Source: Nageia nagi
Lineage: Eukaryota > Pinophyta
Length of the DNA stretch: 64,000 nt
Reading direction: 5' to 3'
Assembly: GCA_050084985.1 (NCBI GenBank)
Contig: JBITNC010000001.1
Coordinates: forward strand, 204,104,001-204,168,000
Shown here: piece after piece, positions 12,894 through 22,853 of the stretch
How positions within the stretch are numbered: position 1 is the first letter of the stretch
Layout: the number at the start of each line of letters is the position of its first letter
Notes under the pieces: generated by a model
What the model was told of the DNA's origin: nothing
Seen by the model: only the letters and a program-made list of their open reading frames with translations
The model's database searches: none
Made by a program: the position numbers and the translations under genes

Positions 12894-13216
12894 TATCAAG
12901 TTGGTGCTTGATAGCTGGAGTTGGTGCTCCAAGCAGTAGGTGCTGCTATTTCTAAAGTGGTAGTTGGTGCTACCCTTCATAGTTGGTGCTATGAATTTGA
13001 GAGCTGGAGTTGGTGCTCCAAGCAGTAGGTGCTGCTATTTCTAAAGTGGTAGTTGGTGCTACCCTTCATAGTTGGTGCTATGAATTTGAGAGCTGGAGTT
13101 GGTGCTCCAAGCAGTAGGTGCTACTATTCTCAAAGTGGTAGTTGGTGCTACCCTACACAGTTGGTGCTGTGAATCTGTAAGCTTTCTTTAATGGCTGGAT
13201 TTGGATTGGTGTCCAA
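12894..13216 (+). repeat. Constant-loop hairpin array in the copia 5' LTR
   Basis: Three 89 bp tandem units (starting 12913, 13002, 13091), each with four short inverted repeats, plus one before and one after. Loops are TTGGTG (TAGGTG in one class), while stems differ: TATCAAG/CTTGATA, TGGAG/CTCCA, AGCAG/CTGCT, GGTAG/CTACC, TTCATAG/CTATGAA, CACAG/CTGTG and, last, TTGGA/TCCAA at 13201-13216. Nearly all stems pair perfectly; the AGCAG stem of unit 3 has one mismatch. If transcribed, it would make a comb of small RNA hairpins showing UUGGUG. Function unknown. Confidence 0.85.
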
Positions 13217-13402
13217 GCAATCATTTTCGGGGATGTAGCCAATCTGGTGAACCTTGTTACATCTGGTGTTGTGTGATGTACTGGTGTGCTTGCTCATTTT
13301 TCTCTGGCTTTTAATCTATCTTTATTTAAGAAGATTGGATAGTGATTATTTTTATATACACTGATTCACCCCCCCTCTCAGTGTCACTCGAAGTCCAACA
13401 AT

Positions 13403-13414
13403 TGGTATCAGAGC
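13403..13414 (+). other. Primer binding site, initiator tRNA-Met type
   Basis: TGGTATCAGAGC, two bases after the 5' LTR, is the standard plant copia primer site complementary to the 3' end of initiator tRNA-Met. It fixes the LTR end and the plus orientation. Confidence 0.93.
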
Positions 13415-13464
13415 TAGGTTCCTACTTAGGCTATAACAGCTAAGGAGAACCGGGTAGTGGCACT

Positions 13465-15400
13465 ATGGCAAGCGGAGAAGGTTTCTCATCTAACAAGGCA
13501 CCTCTCTTTGATAGAAACAATTATGGTTTCTAGAAAATTTGAATGAAGACTTATCTCAGTGCATTGGGTTTTGGTACATGGGATGCTGTAAAAAGGGGTT
13601 ACACTCCTCCCCCTACTAGTCCATCAGATGAAGCAAAAAGAAAGGCATTTGAATATGATGCAAAAGCAAGAAATGCTCTAATGTGCGGTCTTATGGATAG
13701 TGAACTGGTGAAAGTTATGGCATGCAAATCTGCAAAAGAAATATGGAATAAGTTGAAGAGCATTCATGAAGGAGATGATAAAGTCAAGGAAGCAAAACTC
13801 CAAACTCATAGAGCTCAATTCGAAGTTCTAAAGATGAATGAAGATGAAACCATCGAAGCGTACATGTTGAGAGTAAATGAAATTACTAATGCAATCAGAG
13901 GTCTTGGGGAAGAAATCGAAGATCATGTCATTGTGAAAAAGGTACTACGATCTCTCACATCTTATTTTGATTCAAAGGTGTCTGCTATTGAAGAAGCAAA
14001 AGATTTGAAAACTTTCAGCATGGATGAAATGCATGGATCACTGACTGCTTATGAAATGAGGATCGGAAAAGTAAAACATTCAGAAAAGGAAGCAGCATTT
14101 AAAGCCAATAATAGTACCAAACCCAAAATAGATTCTGACGATGAGGAACAATCTGATGGAGCAGAAGCAAATTTTGTTACAAAGCTAAAAAGAGGAACAG
14201 GTAAATATCAAGGCAAGCTACCATTTAAATGTTTTAACTGTGGTGGTATTTGTCATTTCATTTCAAAATGTCCATATAGAAAAATTGATAAAGATGATCA
14301 AGAATCATATCTTGAGAAAAACCACAAAATGAAATCTCATGCTCGAAATAGAAGGTCAAATAGACAGAGCTTCATATCTAGAAATAAAGGCTCCACTGAT
14401 GATGATTCCAATAATGAATTAGAAAAAGAATACAATGAAGCATTGTTTATGGCATTTGAAGAGAAACTGAATGAAGATAATCAAAATGCCCAAGAACATA
14501 AAAAGGAAGAGACAAATGAAGAAAATGACTGTGAGATTGAGATTGATCTTGAAGAAGAACTAATAATAGCATTAAATGAACTGAATAAAGAAGTAAAGAA
14601 AAATAAGAAACTCTCAAAAAGGTTTGATGATGCAAGTAATATTATAGAAACCTTAAAAATAGAAGTGAAAGAATCTAAGAGGATAAATGAGAGTTTGGAG
14701 GAATAGCTTCTTGTGAAAGTTAAAAGTTGCAGTAAGCTTGAAGAGGAAATAACTGGGCTACGAATGCAACTAGAGGAAGTCACCAAGAAAATTAGCTCTT
14801 TTGAATATCTAGAAGGAAGGTCGACTAAACTCAGTGAAATCATTAATAGTCAAAGAATGTTTTCTGATAAATCTGGTCTAGGATATGAACAAGGATAATC
14901 TTCCAATGACATAAAAAGGGAAAACATAAAAGAAACCAAGAAGAAGGAAGATAGCTCAGGACTGGAGGATGATGGCTTCACTCAAGTGCATTCCAGAAGA
15001 AGACCCTATGCAAGACCAAGAAGTACTCAACAATATAACAGATACATCCATCCCTTCAATGGATACTGTTTCAAATGCAATGAATATGGACACAAAATTT
15101 CTAAATGTAAGTATAACATCACTCTAAGAACCTTTGTTACTAGGAATGCATTCGGCCCACTAATGGAGTATCCTGTTGAGTATTACAACTGTCATGAATA
15201 TGGACACATTGCCTGATTCTACAGAAAAAATCATGGCATGAGGTTCTTTCCACCAAGACAATTTCCTTCCATAAGACAAAATAAACAGTTTTAGAGCAGT
15301 CATCCATAGGAAGAAGAAAAGAATAATAAAAAACAAGAAGCTGAAATAAAAGTAAAACAAGTCTGGAAAGAAAAGAAAAAACTCAGAGAGGATAAAGAGT
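13465..15400 (+). pseudogene. Copia gag region (capsid, coiled coil, zinc knuckles)
   Basis: The likely gag start is the ATG at 13465, in frame with the longest open part (13543-14706); stops at 13531 (TGG to TAG) and 13540 (CGA to TGA) separate them. The N-terminal 200 residues are of the plant copia capsid type (UBN2/DUF4219-like). A zinc knuckle CFNCGGICHFISKC lies at 14230-14271. A long charged coiled coil follows (about 14500-14800), then a second knuckle CFKCNEYGHKISKC (15067-15108) and a third at about 15181-15225 whose first and last Cys are now Tyr. Further stops: 14704, 14896, 15214, 15292 and 15307. Gag would package element RNA. Long coiled-coil gag with several knuckles is Sirevirus-like. 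Confidence 0.85.
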
Positions 15401-15420
15401 CTTTAATCGTTCAAACAGCA

Positions 15421-15800
15421 TTAAAAGCTCAAGACAAACCATCACCATGGGTATTAGACAGCGGATGCTCAAGTCACATGACAGGTGACAAGAAGAAATT
15501 TCAAAAACTATAGGAATATGAAGGTGGGTCAGTAAGATTTGGAAACAATGATGGTGCACAGATTATCGGCAAAGGGACAATCAAAATAAATGACGGAAAC
15601 ATCAGATCTGAAGAGGTATTATTTGTTGTGGGACTGAAGCATAATTTGTTGAGCATCAGTCAAATATGTGACAAAGGACATGATGTAATTTTCAAAAAAC
15701 ATGGCTGTGAGATCTGAAGGGCAAATAGTGGTAGACTTGTAGCAGTTGGTACATGAACCTGTGGCAATTTATACACCTTATCAGATATTTCAGAGGGATT
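15421..15800 (+). pseudogene. Copia aspartic protease domain
   Basis: WVLDSGCSSHM holds the catalytic DSG at 15457-15465 in the same frame as gag, so gag and pol formed one polyprotein. The downstream LKHNLLSISQICDKG (about 15634-15680) is the usual copia protease end. Stops at 15511 (CAG to TAG), 15715 and 15754 (both CGA to TGA) break it. The protease would cut the polyprotein in virus-like particles. Confidence 0.85.
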
Positions 15801-15819
15801 ATGTCTTCTAGGCAAGGAG

Positions 15820-17080
15820 AGTGATGATTGGCTATGGCATAAGAGATTGGGACACATCTGTTTTAAAAACTTGATGAACATTTGCTCAAAAGGAGTAGTA
15901 AGAGATATGCCCAGTATCAGCAAACCAGCAAATGATATTTGTGATTCATGCCAAAGGGGAAAGCAAACCCGAGCAAAGTTCAAAGTGAAAGAATATACAC
16001 ACCAGTAGACCATTGGAAATCATACACACCGACCTATGCGGACCAATGCGAACACAAAGCATCAATGGAGATAAGTATTTTATTCTGTTCATAGATGATT
16101 ATTCAAGAATGACTTGGGTGCAATTTTTGAAACACAAATCTGAAGCATTTGAAATGTTCAAAGCATTTAAAAATCAAGTAGAAAATCAAATGGAGAGGAG
16201 AATTAAATGTCTTCGCTCAGACAGAGGAGGTGAGTTCACTTCTGATGAGTTTTCTGAGTTTTGCATACAACACGGAATTAAAAGACAATTCTCTACAGCA
16301 AGAACTCCACAACAAAATGGAGTAGTTGAAAGAAAAAATAGAGCAGTTCAAGAAATGGCTCGAACCATGCTGATAGAAAGCAATGTTGCTGATAGGTTCT
16401 GGAAAGAAGCAATGCATACTGCAGTGCATATTCAAAATAGATGTATGATGCGACCACATGAGGATAGAACACCATATGAATTATGGTTTGGAAGGAAAGC
16501 TACAGTGAGGCACTTCAAAATCTTTGGCAGTAAATGCTATATCAAGAGAATAGAAGAAAACTTAGGAAAGTTTGAGGATAGATCTGATGAAGGCATCTTT
16601 CTTGGTTACTCTTCGAAGAGCAAAGCATACAGGTGTTACAATAAAAGGACAAAAACAATCGTTGATAGTGCTGATGTTCGTGTTGATGAGCAAAGAGATC
16701 TTCCCAAGAGAAATGATGATGATAATCTTCCTGCCTATCAAGATTCAATTGAAGAAGACAAAAAGAATAAAAACAAATCTAAGCAATCACAAGTAAAGAA
16801 ATCAGAAGATTCAAATTCACCAAGTAACCCAAACAGTGTTTCAGAAAGTGAGGCGGAAGAAGATAAAAATTCAAAAACTCCACCAAAAAGATGGCACAAA
16901 GATCACCCACAAGAGCAAATCATTGGTGAGTTTCATACAGGCATCCAAACTCGCAGAGGGGTTTCAAGCACCTATTCTCTCCTATCCAATATACAGCCTA
17001 AAAATGTCTCAGAAGCCAGACAAGATGAAAGCTGGATGAAAGCAATGGAGGAAGAACTCACTCAAATTGAAAAGAATGAA
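15820..17080 (+). pseudogene. Copia integrase domain
   Basis: The zinc finger is intact: WHKRLGH (about 15833-15855) then CDSCQRGKQ (about 15938-15965). A one-base insertion near 15998-16000 shifts the frame just before the core. The core has all three catalytic residues: Asp in HTDLCGP (16031-16033), Asp in SDRGGEF (16220-16222) and Glu in GVVERKNR (16328-16330). A charged linker rich in Lys, Ser and Asn (about 16680-16910) leads into RT; this variable linker is normal for copia. The open stretch covers 16013-17212 and is the best preserved part of the element. Confidence 0.9.
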
Positions 17081-17085
17081 ACATG

Positions 17086-17860
17086 GGAACTTGTCCCTAG
17101 ACCAGCCAACAAAAATGTGATTGGCACGAAGTGGATTTTTCGCAATAAGTTGAATGAAGATGGGTTAGTGGTTCGAAATAAAGCTAGACTTGTCTGCAAG
17201 GGATATGCTTAAGTTGAAGGAATTGATTTTGAAGAAACTTTTGCACCTGTGGCCAGATTAGAAGCTATTCACATGTTTTTAGCTTTTGCAGTGTATAAAG
17301 ACTTCACAGTTTATCAAATGGATGTAAAATTAGCCTTTCTAAATGGCAAAATTGAGGAAGAAGTCTATATTGAACAGCCAGATGGTTTCCAATTGGGAGA
17401 GAATCCTAATTTGGTATGCAAACTAAAGAAGGCTCTGTATGGTTTAAAACAGGCACCTCGAGCATGGTACTCCAGACTTGATACATATCTTCAGCAGCAA
17501 GGCTTTAGAAAAGGAATGGTGGATAGCAATTTATACATTAAATCAGAAAAGGAAAATCAGCTAATTGTTGTTGTCTATGTAGATGATATAATTTTTGGAG
17601 GAAGCAAGAATGAGCTCTGTAAAAATCTTACTGACAACATGCAAATAGAATTCGAGATGTCTATGATAGGTGAGCTTGCATTTTTTCTTGGCTTACAAAT
17701 CAATCAGTTGAAGAATGGCATGTTCATATCTCAAACCAAGTATGTTAAGGAGATGCTAAAGAAGTTTGCCATGGAAGACTGTAAACCTGTGTGCACCCCT
17801 ATGATGATAGGCTGCAAATGAAGTAAGGATGATAAAGCACCAACAGTAGATCAAACACAA
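17086..17860 (+). pseudogene. Copia reverse transcriptase domain
   Basis: Begins with WELVPRP and GTKWIFRNK, then a stop at 17210 (CAA to TAA) inside the conserved GYAQ motif. The palm continues with [12 protein letters not shown] and [15 protein letters not shown], and the catalytic YVDD at 17576-17587. YVDDIIFGG followed by [17 protein letters not shown] is the Sirevirus-like form. A TGA at 17819 ends the open stretch. It would copy element RNA to cDNA using initiator tRNA-Met as primer. Confidence 0.92.
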
Positions 17861-18530
17861 TACAGGTCAATGATTGGAAGTTTATTATATTTGATAGCTA
17901 CTAGACCAGACATTCTTCAAGCAGTATGTATGGTTACTCGATTTCAAGCAAATCCCAAAGAAACACATGTTACTGCAGTAAAGAGAATATTCAGATATCT
18001 CAAAGGTACAGTAGAATATGGTTTATGGTATCCTAGAGGAAAGGACTTTACACTTAGTGCCTTTTCAGATGCAGACTAGGCAGGATGCGTGGATGATAGG
18101 AAGAGCACCAGTGGAGGAGCATTTTATTTGGGTAATAATCTTGTTAGCTGGCATAGTAAAAAAGCAAGACTCAGTATCCCTATCTACAGCTGAAGCAGAG
18201 TATATAGCTGCAACTTCTTACTGCACACAGATTCTATGGATGAAGCAGATGCTAAAAGATTTTGGTATAGAGATTAACGAGCCCATATCAGTTCTTTGTG
18301 ATAACACAAGTGCAATCAATATATCAAAAAATCCTGTTATGCACTCACGAACAAAGCATATTGCAATCAGATATCTTTTTCTAAAAGAAAGAGTGGCACA
18401 AGGAGAAGTACAGTTGGATTTTGTTCCAACCACAGAGCAAGTAGCAGACATCTTTACAAAGCCTTTGCCCAAAAATGTCTTTGAACATCTTCGAAACAAG
18501 CTAGGAGTTGTTATCCTTCCCAAGCATTAG
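17861..18530 (+). pseudogene. Copia RNase H domain
   Basis: SLLYLIATRPDI opens the RT-RNase H connection. SDAD is followed by a stop at 18077 (TGG to TAG). The A6 run at 18158-18163 carries a frameshift; reading continues in the third frame with [10 protein letters not shown] (catalytic Glu), LCDNTSAI (catalytic Asp) and TKHIAIRYLFLKE. The end at 18530 (LGVVILPKH) is the natural C-terminus of the polyprotein. Confidence 0.9.
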
Positions 18531-18553
18531 CTAGTTCTGGATGTCACATTCTC

Positions 18554-18750
18554 AGGGGGAGTGTTTATTTTTTTTATTGCTTCTATGTATCTTGTGTTTG
18601 TATGCATACTACTGATTTCTTGAGAATGTCGTGTATGGACTCAGGGGGAGTCTGTAAATGCCCTTTGTTATTGTTGACAAAGGGGGAGAGAAAAGTCCCG
18701 ATGCAGGTGTCTGATCAAGTGGTGTTGCCAACAATTCCAAAGGGGGAGAT
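18554..18750 (+). other. Multiple polypurine tracts before the 3' LTR
   Basis: AGGGGGAG occurs four times between pol and the 3' LTR: 18554-18561, 18643-18650, 18681-18688 and 18741-18748. The last (AAAGGGGGAGAT, 18739-18750) touches the LTR and is the expected plus-strand primer. Repeated tracts are known from Sireviruses, supporting that assignment. Confidence 0.85.
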
Positions 18751-21080
18751 TGTTGAGCAAGTGTGATTGTCATTGTTGTCAACACGTGGTTTTGGCTGTG
18801 TCTTCACGTGAGTTTTTCTAGAAGCAGATAAGCAGGCTTTCAGAATGAAGTGATGATGTTCCGAAGTGAAATGATAAAGCAGAGTTGTGAAATAGTCCGG
18901 GTTATGGAAAAGGTGAGAGTTGTAGAGAAGTCTGGGTTCCAGAGGAGATGAGTGATTGTCATGCTGTCAACAAGGCTTTAATCAGGTTCCAGAGGTTTTG
19001 ATCGGGTTTCGAAGGAGATGAGTGATGGTCAAGTTGTCAACAAGGTTTTGATCAGGTTCCGGAGTGGTGAGTGATTGTCATGTTGTCAACACGTGATTTT
19101 AGTAAAGACCAGGTTAGTAAATAAAGCGTTCCGGAAGAGATGACGTCAGCAAGTTCGGGCCTTAACTCAAAACTAGAGTCCGAAAGTGATGAGGTCAGCA
19201 AGGAGCGATCAAATAGTCGGAGCCAATGAGTAAAACATTCTAGAAGCAAGAGATGATGTCACGGGGAGAACGATGTTCACATTTGTGAATAGAATTGGGT
19301 TCCGGAGATGATGAGGTCAGCAAAGAGTGATCAAAGAGCCGGAGCCAATGAATAAAGCATTACGGAATGCAGAGATGAGATCGGCAAAGAGAGATTGAAA
19401 ATCAAGAGTCCATAAAGTAAATGTCCTAGAAGTAAAATGTTCTAGATTAAAAGGATGACATCACAGAGGATAAGATAGTCACATTTTGCTAAAGACCAGA
19501 GTCCAGAGATGATGACGTTAGTAGTTGGTGTTGAAAAGTTCGAAGACAAAAGTCCAGAGACAAAAGTCCTAAGATAAAAGTCCGAAAATGATGACATCAT
19601 GCAGGAAGCATTTTACTCTACTTCCGGAGTCTGGAGATGATGACATCATGGTGTATACAATAAAGAGTTCGGAATTATCAGAAATACCATTATGAAGAAG
19701 AAAAGAGTCTGAAGATGATGACATCATGATGTATACAATAAACATCCGGTAAGCGAGACAAAGAGTCTGGAATTATCAGAAATACCATTATGAAGAAGAA
19801 AAGAGTCTGAAATTATCAAAAATAATCAGATACTATCAAATCTTCGAAATCAGTGGAGAAAGAGGCATACTTGTCTAAACAACTCTATTTGAGCAATAGG
19901 AGCATTCATCAGTTACAGCAGTTGTAAACTCAGATAGTGAACTCCCTTTGGTACAGAAGCAGTTACAATCAAGGATTCCTTTTCAGTTTGTTTTTGATAA
20001 CGTGTAATGATAGGAACAGTTTCTTGATGTGTAACGGTTAATTACAGGAATGAAGTGAATGGAGTGGAAGTTATGATTGCACAGCTCGAGGAGAGTGGTA
20101 GTTATGAGTGCACAGCTCGAGGAGAGTGGAAGTTATGATCGTACAGCTCGAGGAGAGTGGTAGTTGTGAGTGCATAGCTTGAGAAGAGTGGAAGTCATGA
20201 GTGCACAGCTCGAGGAGAGTGGAAGTTATGATTGTACAGCTCAAGGAGAGTGGTAGTTGTGAGTGCATAGCTTGAGAAGAACAGAAGTGGTGATTGCACA
20301 AAAACAAGAGAGATGTGTGTATAGTAACGTGTTGGAGTGGAGGCAAGAGAGTGCAATGAGATGTGCATGTAGAGAAGTGCGAGAGAGGAGGTGATAGTGT
20401 GGAAGAGGGGAGTATCTGGAGAAGGTGAAGTGAGAAAATGAATATGCAGAGAGTATAGTGATTGTTTAACTGTGTTAATTTGGAGCTATGTGCAGAGAAT
20501 GAATAGTGAGCATTAGAGCTAGACCATTGAGGGTCCTCAGGAACTGTATTCTGTCATCCCTTTTGAATGTTGTATCAAGTTGGTGCTTGATAGCTGGAGT
20601 TGGTGCTCCAAGCAGTAGGTGCTACTATTTCTAAAGTGGTAGTTGGTGCTACCCTTCACAGTTGGTGCTATGAATTTGAGAGCTAGAGTTGGTGCTCCAA
20701 GCAGTAGGTGCTGCTATTTCTAAAGTGGTAGTTGGTGCTACCCTTCACAGTTGGTGCTGTGAATTTGAGAGCTGGAGTTGGTGCTCCAAGCAGTAGGTGC
20801 TGCTATTCTCAAAGTGGTAGTTGGTGCTACCCTACACAGTTGGTGCTATGAATCTGTAAGCTTTCTTTAATGGCTAGATTTGGATTGGTGTCTAAGCAGT
20901 CATTTTCGGGGATGTAGCCAATCTGGTGAACCTCATTACATCTGGTGTTGTGTGATGTACTGGTGTGCTTGCTCATTTTTCTCTGGCTTTTAATCTATCT
21001 TTATTTAAGAAGATTGGATAGTGATTATTTTTATATACACTGATTCACCCCCCCCTCTCAGTGTCACTCGAAGTCCAACA
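18751..21080 (+). repeat. Copia element 3' LTR
   Basis: 2330 bp direct repeat of the 5' LTR, with TGTTGAGCAAG start and AAGTCCAACA end, followed by the target duplication TAGAA. Contains the same 31 bp array and hairpin array. Differences from the 5' LTR are almost all C/T or G/A. Confidence 0.95.
20573..20895 (+). repeat. Constant-loop hairpin array in the copia 3' LTR
   Basis: Second copy of the array, units starting at 20592, 20681 and 20770. Most stems still pair. Mispairs here: TAGAG/CTCCA in unit 2, AGCAG/CTACT in unit 1, CACAG/CTATG in units 1 and 3. Unit 2 has TTCACAG/CTGTGAA fully paired where the 5' LTR has TTCATAG/CTATGAA, also fully paired. Confidence 0.82.
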
Positions 21081-21650
21081 TAGAAAATATGGATTTATTT
21101 AGATTCAATGAAATTTTAAATTCTTGATATCTCATAAAAAATTTCTAGAGATACTACAAGTGATCATTATTCCTTTTTGAAAAAATTGTAATATCATCTA
21201 AATACACCTAAATAGTCTTGTTGATCAATTCTCTAAATGCATAGTTCATATCTCTTTGAAATCTTGCTTTGACATTAGACAAACAAAATGACATTCATTG
21301 AAAAGCAAATGTAACCCACTTTGTAGTGAATGCAGTCTTATGTTGGTCTTCATATTTTTACCAAATCTAGTTGTAGCTAGAGAAGCCATCAAGAAATGAA
21401 AAGCATTCTGATCCTACAATAGTATGTAGAATTTATTCCATAGGAGAAAAAAGAGTAATTATCTTTAAGTGAGGCTCTATTGAGATTTTGGAAATAAACA
21501 CAGCCTAATTTCTCCATTCTTCTTCATAACTAGCACCATATTAGCCACCTAGGTAGAATGCTTGATGAGATATATGATCTTTTATTAGAATAACTTTTGA
21601 ATCTCTTATTATATTATCATATCAATTTTAGGATTCACAAGCCTTTATTT
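21081..21650 (-). pseudogene. Element A reverse transcriptase, N-terminal piece
   Basis: The minus strand carries the gypsy RT palm: ILHTIVGSECFSFLDGFSSY near 21420-21360 (two CAA/CAG to stop changes beside it), then VYLDDITIFSK near 21215-21180 with the catalytic YLDD intact. It breaks at 21081 where the copia element entered and continues at 11071. Several frameshifts and stops. It follows the extra RNase H in element order. Confidence 0.8.
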
Positions 21651-22129
21651 ATACTAGAATAGAATCACTCCTTCCTTTAGCTCTATGGTATGTTGGATCA
21701 CATCCCTGTTGAATACCTTCAAGTTGTCATAGCTCCATGCCATGATACTAGTAAACTCCTTCATAATTTAAGCTATCTCCAAAATATATTTTTACATATT
21801 CTTTATGCCAATTTTTAGAACTTTGTTAGGAGCTATTTCTAACTCTTTAAATTTCTTTAGACAAGGTAAAACTTTTTCTCTTCTCAACTAGTCATCTCTA
21901 TTGAAGATATTTTCAAATGCTATGACATATTTGGGAAAAGTGTTATTTTTCAATTGTAATACATCTTTTTTGAATCTTTCAATTAGTGACTCCTAACTAT
22001 TTGAACATAATACTTATGTATCTAATAAAGTATTTATATCTTCATCACTATCAAATATTTGCTAAAAATAGTCATTATTTGGAATAGAAGGCTTGAAAAT
22101 TAGTTGAATTCTATTTCTTCTTAGCTAAT

Positions 22130-22500
22130 GATGAGTGGGATTAAACTTTGATCCTTTCTAAGATAAGGCATCAACTTCACTATTCTAATCAATTGCAATA
22201 AAATTAATAGCATTGAAACTTTCCAAAAGATCTCATAATCTATTTTTGTACTTTTGGATATAATGATGTTTAACTGACCACCTATTTGTCACCTGGTTGA
22301 TGACCAGTTTTGAGTCATCAAAAATGGTTAGATATTTTATCTTCAATTTATTTACTTTTTCTAGACCTAAGCATAGGCCTTCATATTTTGATTCATTATT
22401 TATATAACTCCAAGTTATATATAAGGAATAACTCTTTATTTTTTTAGATGGGGATCTCAAGATAACTGTAGCACCAACACCATTTTTTTATTTTTCTCCA
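22130..22500 (-). pseudogene. Element A extra RNase H (RVT_3-like), before RT
   Basis: The minus strand reads FDG near 22500, then TWSYINNESKYEGLCLGLEK, LTIFDDSKLVINQVTNRW and KHHYIQKYKNRL, then VDALS and a terminal KFNPTHH. This is the plant-type RNase H fold (RVT_3, called aRNH in Tat elements). First and last acidic residues are visible; the Glu before the Tyr is Lys. It lies between protease and RT, while the usual RNase H still follows RT at 10400-10880. Confidence 0.75.
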
Positions 22501-22853
22501 TCAAAGTGCATTATACATAACTCTTATTCCCTTAGTTCCTAAAGGGTAAGAGTTGGAATATTTTTGATCTCTTCAATAATTACATAAGTTCCTATGCCCT
22601 TACTCCCACTTTGATTTATCATAATTTCAAAAACTAAATCCATAAAATATAATTCCATTTCAAAAGTATTAGTTAACAAAGCCTGCTCACTTATCATGTT
22701 AACTTGAGGTAGTTTCTCATTAAGAAACTCTCTAATAGGTTCATTAACAACCTTAAAAATTTAATTATTGAAAGGAATATTTATATGGTAATAATCCATA
22801 GCTAAGTTCCCTTCCAATTTTAATGTAAACTCTCTTGAAAAATACAAACCAAA
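22500..22853 (-). pseudogene. Element A protease-region C-terminal piece
   Basis: The minus strand reads YFSREFTLKLEGNLAMDYY directly from the junction with element B (22853), then a spacer leading into the extra RNase H. The sequence before it (about GDLLHMFGV) is at 35968 on the far side of B, and CCAAA is present at both junctions (22849-22853 and 35968-35972). Function of this post-protease linker is not known. Confidence 0.75.

Larger units (their letters stand above)
11072..13400 (+). repeat. Copia element 5' LTR
   Basis: Starts TGTTGAGCAAG and ends GAAGTCCAACA, 2329 bp, with the canonical TG...CA ends. Contains many copies of short CCGGAG and GATGATGACATCA-type phrases in its first half, a 31 bp tandem array at about 12388-12606, and the hairpin array at 12894-13216. 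CpG sites that remain here are often TG or CA in the 3' copy and the reverse. Confidence 0.95.
11072..21080 (+). mobile_element. Ty1/copia LTR retrotransposon, Sirevirus-like, 10,009 bp
   Basis: Complete but dead copia element: 5' LTR 11072-13400, primer site 13403-13414, gag-pol 13465-18530, polypurine tract 18739-18750, 3' LTR 18751-21080, and a perfect 5 bp target duplication TAGAA at 11067-11071 and 21081-21085. It sits inside the RT of gypsy element A in opposite orientation. LTR mismatch over the first ~330 bp is about 15 changes, nearly all transitions. Sirevirus-like traits: RT motif YVDDIIFGG, long coiled-coil gag, several AGGGGGAG tracts and long LTRs. Visibly richer in G+C than its surroundings. 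Gag-pol carries about 13 stops and two frameshifts, so it cannot move by itself. Confidence 0.95.

Noticed and set aside
14481-14843. Minus-strand Ser/Leu-rich readings opposite copia gag, and similar ones opposite integrase and the LTR arrays
   Set aside because: Antisense shadows of gag, pol and of the tandem repeats; no independent support.
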